From: Strobilurus pachycystidiatus
Taxonomy: Eukaryota > Basidiomycota > Agaricomycetes > Agaricales > Physalacriaceae
Length of the DNA stretch: 51,618 nt
Assembly: GCA_019915135.1 (NCBI GenBank)
Contig: JAHLMK010000048.1
Coordinates: 1 to 51,618, forward strand
Direction of reading: 5' to 3'
This document shows, piece by piece, positions 11,821-24,472 of this stretch (the stretch's first letter is position 1; every line of letters begins with the position of its first letter). Position numbers and translations under genes: made by a program. Under the pieces are notes generated by a model. It was not told the origin of the DNA and searched no databases. It worked only from the letters and a program-made list of their open reading frames with translations.

Positions 11821-14528
11821 ATGCCAAAAAGTGCTAAGAAACGCAAGGACAAGGCGGCTGATTTCACTGTGAGAGATACGACGAGTCATTGACATGAAAC
11901 TTAACACCATCTCAGAAATCTAGGCTAAAGCTCGGTAAAGGAAAGCAGCTTGCAAACAACGCCATAGACACTTCCTTCAAGGCTCGATGTAAGGTCCAAT
12001 ACTGATCGTCTGTTGACATCCAACTCATAAATGAAGTGAAGCCATTGCACTTCCCAATCAGAGCATAACCAAAGACAAGGACGATGATGTTCCTACAACA
12101 AAACGTCGTCTCACGTTCGAGGAACTCGTCGCACACACTAAGCATTATGCTGCCGGAGTCAGGAAGGGTACGCGGATTCCGATAAGAGATGTCCCCACTG
12201 GCTCAATGCGACACTTCTAGACGCGATACTTGGATTCAGAGAACTGCTTGAGGCGCATCCAGAACTTCTCCAACCCTCCTTGACCACCCTGTTTACCGCC
12301 TGTGCGCGACTTATAGGCGACGAGGATTCGAGTGTTCGGAAAGCACTTATCGCCTTTTTCTCCTGGTTGCTACCGAGAATACCAAAAGTGCGAGACATCC
12401 GCATCCCTTTTCCACCTGCGCTTAATGTCGTCCAAGGACCAACTCACTCCGCATGCATCAACTCTTCTTCTCTTCACAACTTCCGCACAAACGCACATAT
12501 TTCCGGAAATCCGCGTAGATGCTATCCGGTTCCTCGATATTCTCTTGGAATACGTACCTGGATCTGTCGTCTCAGGTTGGAACGAAGGCTCCAATCAGAC
12601 GGGCAAAAGAGTCTTGGAAGGATATCTAGGACTGCTCAGTGCTGGAACTAAGTACGGGGACAACGAAGGTCGGTTCATGTTCATCAATAGTATCCTCGTT
12701 GTCTGACTGAAGCCAGGGCCTTTAAAGGCAACTTCTACAGCAAGCGTAGTCTTGACACCTGCTGTGGGTTTATTCATTTCACTGTTAGTTGTCGTCCTAA
12801 TCCCAGGTTTGCAGTCAAAGCTCGTGGTCCTCAAGTCTATGTCTACGTTCCTTCGCCATGCCTTCGATTCTATCAAGACTACCAACAATCCACATTGGTA
12901 CTTTGCGTCCTCGTTCACCACCTTCGAGGCATATCTGGCCTTTGACGCCCTCCTACAACCTTCCCCTTCCAATGCACCGATACCTCGGCGGCAGTGGTCA
13001 GCAGAATATGACGATGAGACCAGGAACGAGGAGTTCGTTTTTCCGCACCAGGCAACAGCATCGACATCCTCTATGCAGTTACGTGCGAGTGGTCTGTATC
13101 TGAACGGCATCTTTGACGTGGCGGAGCTCACCGGCTCTGGATCTACCATGAATAGTCAAACCTTCAACACGGTAAGTTTGTGTCGCTCAGATTTCGTTCC
13201 TCCAGCCGACGCGATTATTCCTCTAGCATCTAGCACGTGTCTTGAATACAACGCTCGTCTCGACCTTTCTCGATTGTTCACCCGTGGTGTTCTCGCCTGC
13301 TGGTAATCCTCCAGACACCGAACTTCAGTCGGTACTAGCCGTGGCTGAAATCGCTCGTGCCATCTATGGGGAGATCCTCCAAAATACCTCAGTAAGCAGT
13401 CCTTTATGCGGCGGTTCCATGTCCCTCATGATGTGTATAGTCGAAAGGCAAATCATCCTCATCGCTTGACGGACTTTCGGCTCTACTTGGACATATGGCG
13501 CCGTTCTTTCCGTTTACGCCCAGCGGAAGACGTGACATCAAGGTAATGGTTTCCTAACACCTAGCAACGTTAGCTAAGCCTACCAAGGTTGAACAAGGCT
13601 TTCAAGAGCTGAACATCATTTACTGCGAGCTGTCCTCGTTGTTATCATCGGCGTACCCAGACAGTGACTCGAACCCCCGCTTGGCAAACATCATCGTGTT
13701 ACGCAACAAGGCAGTAAAGAGTTACATTCTAGCCTGCCTCGCCCCAAACGATTCTTCCTCATTCCGAATATCGACGTCAACGGCTTATGTGTCGCTCCTG
13801 CCCACCATATGGTCTTTGATCACTTCAAGTAAGGCGTTCCACTCCAGCGATATTTTGGATGCCGTTGCTTCGCATGCGATCTCAATATCGGCGAAATCAT
13901 CCCTCAAGAAACCTGCGACTGAGTTCCTATGCCGTCTCCTTCTGGTAAGGATTCAATTCCCCCACCACCACCTCCGCGGCTAATTTGGGATGGTAGTTGG
14001 ACACCGATGCACACTATATAGGTCTCCTAAAATTAGGAAAGCACATGTCGATGGGCACGGGCACCCTGGAAAATTTTGTTGATGAGCTGCCAAAGACTCT
14101 CTGGGAGCTTGGCAATAGCAATCTGGATCTGTCAGAGGTAGGAGGCGTGTTTGTCGAACGAATAATGGGCGACCGCTCACTCGCATGCGTGCAGGTAATA
14201 TTACGCTTCCTCCTCCGAAAGGGAACAAAGACGAAGGTGCGTCCATAATCGCCGTCGCCGGCGATCTCGGAGACGCCATCGCAGTCGCTGATTGCGATCC
14301 ACCTACCAGGCAGTCGCCTCGCTGCGGACACGGATGATGCCGTACTTCATGATCGTGCACGCCACGCGCGGGCAAATACCAGGTCCGTACACGAAGCTAC
14401 CCTACAATAGCGTGTTGCGGCGCTTGGCGTTAGATGTCGCGGCGACCTTGGCCTTGCCGAGGGAAGCAGTTCGGGAGGCGTTGGTGGGCTCCAACGAGGA
14501 AGCATACTGGGTGTCCATACAACAATGA
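11821..14528 (+). CDS. IPI1: Pre-rRNA processing protein IPI1/TEX10
   Basis: Subunit of the Rix1 complex (Rix1-Ipi1-Ipi3) in 60S pre-ribosome maturation in the nucleus. The N-terminus is basic (MPKSAKKRKDKAADF). It is followed by the diagnostic KLGKGKQLANNAIDTSFKAR and KRRLTFEELVAHTKHYAAG. Helical repeats come next (LLGFRELLEAHPELLQPSLT; RLIGDEDSSVRKALIAFFSW). A long alpha-helical C-terminal region ends ALVGSNEEAYWVSIQQ. About ten short introns are needed. Yeast Ipi1 is short (about 330 residues); this gene is much longer, like TEX10. Exon boundaries in the middle (13300-14300) are less certain than at the two ends. Confidence 0.8.
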
Positions 14529-15023
14529 TCTGTAACAGATGGATTGATCATCGAGACTGCTTCTGAATCTGCGCGTTGCCCAGTTACCCAGATTGGCCGG
14601 GTGAGATTTACACGCTGTGGGGTTCATTTCCGGGACGATGAAATATTACAGAGGGCTGGCCTACACGAGTTACAGGTCTTGCGTTGCTCGTACCGTAACC
14701 CTGTTCGTACGCAAGCACCCTAAATCTTCCCCCATCTTTGCATCTCTGTCACATACGACATGCAAGCGTCAGGCATGCATAACGTCAACAGTTCAAACGT
14801 TCAACGTTCAATTTCCGAGCACTGATGGTTGTCATCAAACAATCTCTATTTCAGATTCCGCTTCCGTGTGTGGTAACCCGTACAGTAAGTAAAAAAACAC
14901 AGCAAGATCTACATGCAATATTAAGCGTGCTCCTAGCCTGTCGGCGGACAGGAATGCATCAAGCATAAGCATCGATGATAGCGTCAAGCATCGAGGGACA
15001 TAACGATAAGTATAAGGAAAAAT
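14529..15023. other. Intergenic, IPI1 to beta-barrel protein gene
   Basis: 495 bp between two convergent genes (IPI1 plus, secreted beta-barrel minus). A plus-strand open frame at 14617-14892 has no recognisable features. Short repeats of the form catcgatgat/agcatcgag occur at 14960-15000 but form no long repeat. I see nothing else. Confidence 0.5.
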
Positions 15024-16084
15024 CTAGATAAAATGCCATGTCGCGCCGGAGAGACGACCTTCAGATTGATCTGCGAATTCCGAGAACAAATCCGGTGAGA
15101 GGTCGAGATCGTACTTGGCGCACCCCACGCAACGATCGGTTATGGTGAGCGTCTTGGTTACGCCTCCGTCTGAAAAGTGATTCAGTAAAAGAAACATAGC
15201 AGGAAGCGTTGGACATACAAGTGAGCGAGACCTGCTTGTTGCATATGGGATTCGCATTGGGGTTCCCGCCTGTATACCCACTGTCGAGCCAGTCAGCCAG
15301 ACCCCGGAACAAGTTGGGAGAACGACTCACTCAAATCCGTCGAACAGCAGCATCGATGCGGCAGCGATGGCGTCCGAATCTTTGTTAGTCTCCCCGCAAG
15401 CACCAAGGCCGGTAGCGTAGAAAGTGACTAGTGAAAAATCATTTGAATAGGGAAACGAAAAAAAAAGTGAAAGGACTTACGCTGTCCAGTGAAGGTGTCG
15501 GCTGAAGAGTCGGAGCTCGAGGTCGGAGTGGACGACTTTGAGCTGCTAGTGGTGGTCGCGGCCGCCTTTGTGTGGGTGGTGGCCTTTGCGGTAGGGGCAG
15601 CCTCAGTCGTAGGTGCAGCCTCGGTCGTAGGTGCAGCCTCGGTCGTAGGTGCAGCCTCGGTCGTAGGTGCAGCCTCAGTAGTAGGTGCAACTGCAGCGGC
15701 GGTGGAGGTGTGGTGGTGTTTCTTCGAAGTGGATGATGAGGGCTCGACAAAGACAGAAGACGATGTGGCAGCCTCTGGAGAGGAGCTAGGCTCGACGGCA
15801 GCGACGGCCTGGCTTGAAGGGGCCGCCGACGTCGACGCAGCTGCGGACGAGCTGCTGGATCGACTCCTGCATTCGCGGCGGGTCAGATCTCTCTTGTTCA
15901 TGCGGCTCTTGCGAGCACTAGGGAACGCGGGCTCGGGCGCTGCTTCGGGATCTGCGACGCGGGCTGCGAGGCCGCGGTGGCGGTGCAGACGCTGCGGGGA
16001 CGCAGGCGCATGGCGGGAGACATGGGACGGCGAGGCCATGGTCGATGTGAGGAACATGACAGCGAGGGCGTAGCGGAACAGCAT
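15024..16084 (-). CDS. Secreted RlpA/expansin-like double-psi beta-barrel protein
   Basis: Begins with a signal peptide (MLFRYALAVMFLTSTMAS). Then come a basic stretch with a possible KR-type processing site (SRMNKRDLTRR), a Ser/Thr/Ala-rich linker of about 130 residues carrying five tandem PTTEAA units, and a C-terminal double-psi beta-barrel. Barrel landmarks are FTGQ, HFYATGLGACGETNKDSDAI, a central NPICNKQVSLT and TKTLTITDRCVGCAKYDLDL, with final AEGR-like ADQSEGRLSGATWHF. The conserved D in TDRC and the Cys pairs match fungal barwin/expansin-like proteins. These are cell-wall or secreted proteins of mostly unknown activity. Three introns split the barrel. ATG 16084 was chosen for the signal peptide; an upstream in-frame ATG would precede it. 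Confidence 0.8.
15601..15690. repeat. Five 18-bp tandem repeats in the linker of the beta-barrel protein
   Basis: Five units of consensus cctcggtcgtaggtgcag; units 2-4 are identical and the outer units differ by one to three bases. The repeat length is a multiple of three, so copy changes would only lengthen or shorten the Thr/Glu/Ala/Pro linker. Confidence 0.95.
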
Positions 16085-16344
16085 CTTGGTATCCAAAAGA
16101 GTGAGGGAAGATGGACGGGAAGGAGGGGACAAGGATGCCAAGTCTTTATAGGAAAAGAGAGTGAGAGGGAAGCGCAAGAGATGCCTCAAGCTCGCGGCCC
16201 TAACTTTAAGTAGTTACGAAATAGGCTAGACTTGGCAAGGCACCCACAAACTCCGCAATTTTCACTATTTCATCGATTGGATAATCACAGACAAAGACGG
16301 GTGCACGCAAAAATATCTACATCAAACATGCGCTCCGTGCAGGT

Positions 16345-17650
16345 CTACGCACTGTTCCCTGCCCGCGCAGCATACATCTTCACCAGTCCGGTACTCGCCG
16401 TCCCTGCCAGGCTCTTTGCATACGCATCGACCTGCCCCAGTAGCAGCATGCTCTCCAACCGGCTGGGCTCCGCAGGTATCTTGAACAGCCGGGTCACGTC
16501 TTCCTCCGGTAGGGGTGCTAGTCCCTGTGCGACGCGCATGGCATTCTCCTCCTTGCGTTTCGCGACGTAGTTGTCAGCCTTTGCCCGCTCTCGGGCGATC
16601 TGGCGAGACAAGTACGCTAAGTTGCCCTCCTCTGTTCGGTACCCATCAATAGCCTCTCCAATCTGCTCGAGGTTCTTTGTCAGGCCAGCAGACCCAAGAT
16701 CAAGGACCGAGAACGATGGAGGAAGGCCAGAATCACTCGAAGCCTTGGAGTCGGTGTCTGCGAGTCCCCCGAGGAACGCAGTCAGTAGTGGGTTGGTGCG
16801 GATTTTGAGAGGGATTTCTTCCAGGATTGATGAGAATGTAAGCCGATGATTCACCAAGCTACGAGGGGTGAGCTCAAGAACCAAGGGCGTTGACGCACAC
16901 TAACCTTGCCGAGTTGAAGCTCTTTTTCTTGTAAGCATTCAAGAACGACGGTGTCAAGCGGAATGCGCGGAAGGATGCGTTCCCTCGCGCAGTTTGTGTG
17001 ATATCTTGCGGACCGTAAGTCTCGATCAGTGCATGGAAGATGCTTGTGGCCATACCGTGGACAACCACCACACCGCCGTGTCGAAGCTTCTCTTGATGAA
17101 TGGCCTGCGTTTCGACTAGGCTCTGGTTGTAAAAGGCGCCCAAAGTAGTGGCCTGGTAGAAACCGACAACGCTGTCATCGGCTTGCACCTCTTTTAATGA
17201 TCTAAGCATGGAGGTTTGATAACGGGCTTTCGCACTTCGATTAGTGGACTTTATGGGGAAAAGAGAAGACTCACCGGAGAATTTGGATGTCTTATCGTCT
17301 TCATCGCTGCTGTGGTGAGGGAGAGGGAACGAATTGGAGACTTCGAGGGTGCCGTCTAAATCAAGACCAAGTAAAAGGCCGTGCGCAGATGTAGCAGGTG
17401 CTTCCCGCGCGTGCTTCATTATTTTGGACACAACCTAAGGAGATGAATGTTACTCTGAGAGCCGACCTCTAGACGGCACACATACCAAGCCATCCAGCTG
17501 CACAGAGGTCAGTGGTATTTCGGCCTCGATGTCGATCACTTCGGACATGGACGCGGGAATGGCTTCATAGGAGGGCGCAGACGGCGTCGGTGTAGAGCTC
17601 TGGGCGGGTAGCGATGCGGCCAGCGCCGCAGCCATCGAAGGGGCGGCCAT
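16345..17650 (-). CDS. Eukaryotic translation initiation factor 3 subunit H
   Basis: MPN-domain subunit of the eIF3 complex. After a low-complexity Ala/Ser/Pro start, the MPN domain begins with SVQLDGLVVSKIMKHAREA, then HGLLLGLDLDGTLEVSNSFP, and MLRSLKEVQADDSVVGFYQA. The JAMM zinc ligands of active isopeptidases are not present in their usual spacing, as is normal for eIF3h. The C-terminal half is helical (LTFSSILEEIPLKIRTNPLL; GEAIDGYRTEEGNLAYLSRQ) and ends in a KMYAARAGNSA tail. ATG 17650 lies in a good context (aaaatgg) and the frame is open further upstream. Four exons, about 390 residues. It is divergent from the zinc transporter gene, with 197 bp between the starts. Confidence 0.87.
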
Positions 17651-17847
17651 TTTTGCTGAATTCACGAGCTCGTCGTTGATGGACAAGGAAAAACTGGTGG
17701 CCGTTGGCAAGCACGGACAAAGTGTCTATGTCCAAAAGAGAAATAATGAAAATAACGTTTCGGTTATCTGATATGATAAAGAAGTCTGGACCAAGGTCAT
17801 AGTGTCATACACCCCTTGGCACAAACCCCCACCACAACCTGTCCGCA

Positions 17848-19659
17848 ATGCCAATTTCGCGTTCTGCGAGGATAACTCTCCTTCTCGTCATTGACCTTGT
17901 CTTTTTCTTTGTTGAACTAATTGTTGGTGCGTAACTAGCCGTTTGCTTACCTACTCTTCGCTCATCTCTCTTAGGCTATGCCGTTGGGTCCCTAGCGCTC
18001 GTCGCGGACAGTTTCCATATGCTCAAGTGCGTCTTTCTTCTCGACTGCTACACCACCCATGCTAACGGCTTGCTTAACAGCGATGTTATGAGCTTGATCG
18101 TCGCTCTTTACGCTATCAAGGTCTTACTCATCCGACCATGTATTGCGCGATCGTCTAAACTTTCTATAGCTCACTGCCAAAACTGACGTCGACTCGCGCT
18201 ACTCTTACGGCTGGCACCGCGCTGAAATTCTTGCGGCCTTGGTCAACGGCGTCTTCCTACTCGCATTATGCTTTTCCATCTCCCTAGAAGCCATCGAGCG
18301 ATTCTTCAGCACCCCAGGTCAGTCTTCCAAAGAGATGCCTATGCAGGCTTATTAAACACATCTCCAGAGATATCAAATCCTCGCCTCGTGGTGATTGTCG
18401 GCTCTCTTGGCCTTGCGTCGAATATCGTCGGTCTATTCTTGTTCCACGGTAAGCTGTCACCATACTCTGTCATCCGCTCGCCACTCAATACTTCACGCAG
18501 AGCATGGACACTCTCATGATCATGCTCCCACTTCATCGCCCCGGCCGGCGTCTGAACACGAGTCCCTAACTCATGGCGATGTCACTCCAACGCAAAAGAT
18601 TGCTATTCGACCAAGCAGAACTCGCTCACGCTCTCCTTCGGTCGATTCTTACTCGTCTCTTTACGGCCATCCTGCCGCGACTAGAGCATCTCTGGTCAAG
18701 ACTGCACAGGAAATAGCCGCCCGATCTCCTTCTCCTTCACGCAACCGCCACTTGGACGCGGCGTCGGGAAATCGCAGCCGAACGATTAGCGCGGCATCCG
18801 CACCTGTCGAAGCGGAGCCCAGTCAACACTCCGGCGCCGGCGAGACGACGCCACTGTTGCAAACCACCTTTGAGGACGAACAACATGACCCCTCTGAATC
18901 CGGACGCGGTCACTCTCATTCGCGCGGAGGGCACTCCCACGGTTCTGGTTCTATGAACATGCGTGCCTTGGTTTTGCATGTCCTTGGAGATGCCTTGGGC
19001 AACGTCGGCGTTATAGCGACTGGTTTGGTCATTTGGCTAACCTCCTGGAGCTTCAAGTACTACTTCGACCCCATCATCAGTCTTGTCATCACCGTGATTA
19101 TCTTCTCTTCTGCTCTGCCATTGGGTATGTCTGTCCTTCTTGGCGAATTGAGTCATCTGCTGACTCTCATACATAGTACGCAGTGCTTCATTCATTCTAC
19201 TCCAAGGTGTTCCTCCCACCATCTCATTGGAAGAGGTCCGCTCTTCCATCTTGGAAGTGGACGGTGTCCTTTCGTTGCACGAATTGCACGTTTGGCAGCT
19301 CTCCGAAACCAAGATCATCGCGTCTGTGCACGTTCTGACCTCCCGGGACCACGACTTCATGCCTGTGGCGGCCAAGATACGCGAAACTCTGCATCACCAT
19401 GGAATCCACTCTAGCACCATCCAGCCGGAGTACCTCAAACCCCTAGAGCCTGAGATAGTATGTCATTGAACTATGTTCGTATACTGCCGGCTCATCTTTC
19501 ACAGGTCTCAGAAGAGTCCGCTTGTCTCATCGTGTGTCCCCAAGACCAAGAGTGTGACCCCAGAGAGCATGCTTGCTGTCGTATGTGCTGTTCTATCTTG
19601 CGCTTCAGCTTACTCAACCATCTAAATACTTGCCAGCTCCTCCTCCCGTCGAAGTCTGA
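17848..19659 (+). CDS. Cation diffusion facilitator zinc transporter (ZRC1/COT1-like)
   Basis: Zn2+/H+ antiporter, most likely of the vacuolar or another internal membrane. The six-helix CDF pattern is visible. TM2 has GSLALVADSFHMLNDVMSL with the HxxxD zinc site; TM5 has LVLHVLGDALGNVGVIATG with the second HxxxD site. The loop between TM4 and TM5 is long and His/Ser-rich (EHGHSHDHAP near 18500; GRGHSHSRGGHSHGSG near 18905), as in ZRC1. The cytosolic C-terminal ferredoxin-like domain is present (EVDGVLSLHELHVWQLSETK, ending near HHHGIHSSTIQPEY). A Cys-rich end (CLIVCPQDQECDPREHACC) follows. Roughly 460 residues in about nine exons. Its stop is 40 bp from the convergent Med5-like gene. Confidence 0.88.
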
Positions 19660-19699
19660 ACCAAAATTGAAGTGTATATGTTTGATTTCTCTAGATATC

Positions 19700-22600
19700 C
19701 TATGTTCCTATTTCGCCCATAAATACAGGAAAGTTCGAAACGAACGATTGCGCTGAACCGAGTCGCTGCACGATTGCTGTCGCTGTGTAGCTTTGCTTCA
19801 TGCTCCGGAGGTCGGTCGCTAACCTTTTCGCCATCGAGATGATGGGTTCTCCGAGTACTGAGCGATTTTCCCGTAAAGCGAGTTCTAAATGTAAAGCTGC
19901 AGTGAGAACTGACGAAACCAGGATCACCAACAGCTCGACGTTCGGTGTCTGCTGGGTGGTCTCCAGTGCGTCAACTGAGAGAATGATGGAAGGGAGCGCT
20001 CTGTGCAGGAAAATAGGCAGAAGCGGAGCGCTGTTTGGGTTGGGCGGGCACGTCACCACGAATGTCGCTATTCGCCTGCAATTCTCCATTTCGCCGAGAC
20101 TAGCCGCGGTGGATACCTCACTCCAGAGCGCCTGAACCAACTTGGTAGGAGTTATGGTTTTGACAAGACGGTCGACGTCTATTGACGGAATCTTGTTCGT
20201 CCTTGCCATGGCCAGGGCGTTGTGGATGACCTGGCGGGGGTGATCCTGCCAGGCGGCGTGCGCGCCTGCCGCGAGCGTTCGCTGTATGTGGGCGATCTCA
20301 CCCGATCCGAGGTGTTCAGCGACGATGCGCTGAATTCCGGCGACATCAAGATGTGCGGGCGGGACACGCGCTTTAGCGGCCTTTGACGTTAGGACGGCTA
20401 GGATCTGCGAGCCGCACACGACAATGACAGGTTTAGGGCACGCGGGGGAGAGCAGTAGCGTTTGGATCACTTCCAAGTGAATGGGTGTCTTGAATCTGAA
20501 TTACACGCGTCAGTACTCCGTATACCGACCCAACGGATGTAAACGTCACCTTTTGCGATGTATCTCCTTGAGCAGAGATTTCACGACACCGATTAGAGTC
20601 CAACTCAGCAAGGGACCCGTGAAGAAGGATATGCCGTTGTTCAGGACGTCGGCGTCGATCCGTCCTTCAGTTCGGGCCTTGATAGCCGAGGAGAACAACG
20701 ATGCAGCCATTTTCAACAGCGTCTTCGGTCGGCTTGCCCTGCAAAGCCATTCAGTCAACTTGAGAGCGAACGAAGGAAAGAAAGTGACACCGACCGAAGG
20801 ATTGTATCCTCAATACCCTCACTGCTACTGTCGAACAACGTCTTGAACCATGCATTGAATGCCAAAGAGTCTTCGCTCGAAAGTGTTTCCGGTGAGAAAA
20901 CATCCCATGTGGATTGCAGGAATTTCGGAGAGACGGATTTGTGGCCATCACTGAAGAGTCTTGTGTCCATCTAGAAAGGGAAGTTGAGAATTAGTTACAC
21001 AAATCGGCTGGACCCCAGAACCGTACATTGAAATGAGCCAGAGCATGTTGAGTGAATAGCACAATATCGCCAAGATGGACGACAGCTGTCTGGGGATCAC
21101 CTGCATAGATGGGTCAATGGATGCTCATCTGACGCCTTCTCGCCTACCTATGGTCTCGCAATCGTATCGGTCTATGAGCACAAGAGTCTGTGCAAGAAGG
21201 CCCTCCATTCTTGCGTGCAATGACAAGATGTCCAAAGCCCTGTTGTGCATATAAAGTACTTTACATATGCGACTGAGAGCTTCGACGTCGAAAACCGCCG
21301 ACAGGGAAAAGAAGCGCTGTTTACAAGGCTGAGATCAAAAACACAAGTAGGAGGTGCCGACCAACCTGATACACCACGTTCGCAAAAGCGGCGTGACTGA
21401 CTGGGTCTTTGCATATCCGGTCTATAAGCGCATATAGATCGTCGTACGAAGGCATCTCGATGCTGATTTTGGAATCTATGTAAGCCTGGGGGTGATTCAT
21501 TGAATTGCCACAGTACGGCGACGGTAGCAGGTCTTTACCTCGAGCCCTAGATCCAGGCTGGTCGCTTCTGCAAGAAGTTCGCTCCCCTTCCATTGGCGAA
21601 TGGACTGCCCGGACAGACTTTCGGCGAAAGCCTCATCGAGGAGGTTCGAGGTGACAAGGCGGTGTAAGAGTTCGGAGAATATGGGAGAACTGGAAGGGAT
21701 TAGCATTTGGGAATATATAGCGATACACAAGCTTACATTGGAGCCTCCGATCCAGTGGTCGTAAGAACGTGGTCACACTGGGTGGCGAGATTACGTTGAG
21801 TGACAGTGGTCATTGCAGTCTGGAGTGCGGCGCGCTACAGATACTGTGAGGGTCAATCGCAGAAAAGTACTGAACCAAATACCCAATCCGCTTCCACTTG
21901 CGAGTCATCCCTGATAGCTTGTTCAAACGCGGTCAGTAACGGCGGAAGCTACAGCAAAATGTCAATGCTGGACAAGAGATAATACAAATTTCAGTCTCAC
22001 TCGCCCAAGTATGAAGTCACGCCACAACAGGGCGCTGCTCGGTGAGCTCTGAGCCAGGGAGAGTAGCGCCGATACAAAAAGCTGTGTGTAAAACTCTGGC
22101 GCTTGCCAGGAAGACCACTGAAAAGCGCCGACAAAGAAGGCCACAACTTCGGTGTTCGACCCAGAACCAAACGGTCTAGCCCGTCGAGAAATCTACATAC
22201 AAGAACGTTAGTAGAATGAAGATCGAAGCGAAGGCAACACCTACTACATAGTGCAAGAGTAAGCCAAAGCTGACGGTGTCTGTGCTAGAATTAGGCCCCA
22301 GAACGTCGCCCTTGCCTAGAGCAACTTGCAAGGAATGCATCATTTGTGCTTCGCGAGCCGCCTTGGCGTCGTCTCCAATCAGAAGACTAAGAGAAAGCAT
22401 GAAGTTCTCCAACACTTGCCGGACGTCGGCTGAAAGGCGGAGGTTTTGTAGCAGATCATTGGTATCGTTGAAATGAACAATGGCTTGGGCAGTAGATATT
22501 TGTGATATATCCGAGACGCAGGAGAGTAGAAGGATGACGAGTTCAGAGGCCGAGGTCGTCAGTTGGTGGAAGTGGGATATGGGGAGGGAGTGCGCCGTCC

Positions 22601-23125
22601 GGAGGAGTGCGAGAGCATCCTGAACGGTGCCAAGCGTGACGATAGCGGATTCACCATACGGGACGATGGAACCGATGGTCATTGTGAGGCCAGACGCGTA
22701 ATGGGCGTCGAGTGCTATGCGACAAAGCATGTCAAGTGTGGCGGGGTTGTGGAGGTCGGGGGAGCGCGCAGCTTGGAGGAGGGTTGATACGAAGCATGCG
22801 AGACTGAGAACGCCATCTTGGATAGCGCATTTGAGATATTGCTGCAAATCAGGGTCCCCGGGGTAGAAGCGTAAGACGGAAAGGACAGAGTCTGTCGATG
22901 TTGAGACAAGCCCATGGGTGATGAGCTAAGATACACACTGCTGAGGGCTTCCTGTACGTTTCCGGAGTTTTGAAGCTCGACATCCTTTGCTATGAAGAGT
23001 TTGCACAGTCCGAGCCACTGGAGAATGGTCAGTCAAGGCCGAACGCGCCTTTGTACGTGGCGACCGACCTTCGACGCGGAAATGCCGCTTTGGAAGCTGT
23101 TTCGCGTCAAATCGGCGAGCGACAT
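19700..23125 (-). CDS. Mediator complex subunit 5-like protein
   Basis: Large alpha-helical protein of roughly 950 residues in about ten exons, with no catalytic motif. The start MSLADLTRNSFQSGISASKW joins across a short intron to LGLCKLFIAKDVELQNSG, resembling fungal Med5/Nut1 N-termini. Other blocks that fit the family are FYPGDPDLQQYLKCAIQDG, ARSPDLHNPATLDMLCRIAL, RIDADVLNNGISFFTGPLLS and QTLLLSPACPKPVIVVCGSQ. Med5 belongs to the Mediator tail, which contacts transcription activators. The assignment rests on motif memory rather than on a catalytic signature. A different helical scaffold protein is possible. Confidence 0.6.
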
Positions 23126-24472
23126 TGCGTGTGTTCAACAAGCCAGTGCTCAATCAAAACATTCTCGATCGTGGTAAGAGGCAAGACCAAATTGGAAGGC
23201 GCTCACCTTCCTTCCATCATGATGTTCATCTGCTATTCTCTATCATGGCGATTTGCTCGACATTCACCTTCAGACCGTTAGGCAGCCCAGCTTCAGCTCG
23301 ACATCTATCACCCACGCAGTGCCGGCAGTAGTCTACTTACATGGCGGGGGCACTCATCAGCGAAACCTGGAATGGCCCACGAGTAATCACAATACTATCT
23401 GGGCTTTGGATGCCTTATCCCAGTATCTGGAACGCGTCGAGGCGCCTGGATATCCCGTTATTCCCGCCGATCCATTCATCAAGCGTTAACAATGCCCACG
23501 ACATACCGAGCGATGTCGAAGACTCGAACGTGTTTCCTATGTATCCGCTACACTCTTCGAGCATCCTACCACTGGGGGACTCAGGTGCCATGCTGCTGCT
23601 GGTTCCAATGCCAGGCTCAGTGTGCGCTTACATTGCCGCCAATCACACCGTCCCAAAATCGGCAGCTGTCCTGTCAATCTAATGACTTGCTCGTAAGTTG
23701 ATGCACATCATATTTAAGTACATAGCTCCGTTACTGAACATAATTAGGGCTCATTGTACACCTTTCTGTACGGCACCAAACACCATCGACGACGCCGTGG
23801 CCCCGTCAATCCTGAATCATTTGCCTACGCCGCGCCTGACCACCCACGTCGTTGTCTCGCAAGGTCTCGCATCCCCTCGAACCCTTCATTTGCAATCAGG
23901 CTATTCCACTGCTTGGAATCTTCCTCCAAATACTGCATACACTGGTGACCACGATCACCATATGACTTTTCCCGACGTCACGGGCAACGTCCTTGATCAA
24001 CGAGACTTGCGGCGCTCAGTGAACTTGCCAATGACTAGAACTGCGACCGCTGCTTTCATTTATGTTCCGGGTGATGAAGAGAAGTACCAGGAGGTATGCG
24101 GCAACCCCAATACACCTTTTGAAGCACGATACTTCGGGTGATGCAGATTTCAATTCGACCTCTCACTCTCAGTGTTCACCTTGCGATGAAGTGACGACTT
24201 GTGTGTCTGGACTTGTCAGCTTGCATTTCAATTCACTTCCCCGCCAAGACGGAGATTCCCCGAATTATCTCCCGGATCGCGCCCCATTCTCGCTGCTTTT
24301 ATAACGCTTTCTGGAGGCATCGCATGCACGGTCCGGGGAATGAGCGCGGGGGCACATCCACCGATATTCCCCCGAGGAAGTTGCAAGATTGTGACACCCT
24401 CATGACCTCTGACGATGTATACGAGTGTATAAATACCTCGCGGGACCTCTCGACGGCCAAAGCAGGTTTGCA
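23126..24472. other. Unassigned stretch between Med5-like and mannanase genes
   Basis: 1.35 kb with two plus-strand open frames I cannot assign: 23341-23682 (113 codons) and 23698-24141 (147 codons). The second has an ordered-looking Pro/His-rich stretch (NTAYTGDHDHHMTFPDVTG) and ends in FIYVPGDEEKYQEVCGN. A third frame near 23270-23489 contains VVYLHGGGTHQRN, reminiscent of a hydrolase oxyanion loop, but no Ser nucleophile motif follows. These could be exons of one unrecognised gene, a decayed gene, or chance. The last 300 bp form the mannanase promoter. Confidence 0.35.
24428..24435 (+). promoter_or_regulatory. TATA box of the mannanase gene
   Basis: The sequence tataaata lies 38 bp upstream of the mannanase ATG. 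Transcription starting about 30 bp downstream would leave a leader of only some 10-15 bases. A strong TATA box fits an inducible secreted-enzyme gene. Confidence 0.6.

Noticed and set aside
15489..16073. Plus-strand 194-codon open frame rich in Val/Ala
   Set aside because: Antisense shadow of the secreted beta-barrel gene; its repeats are the complement of the PTTEAA linker.
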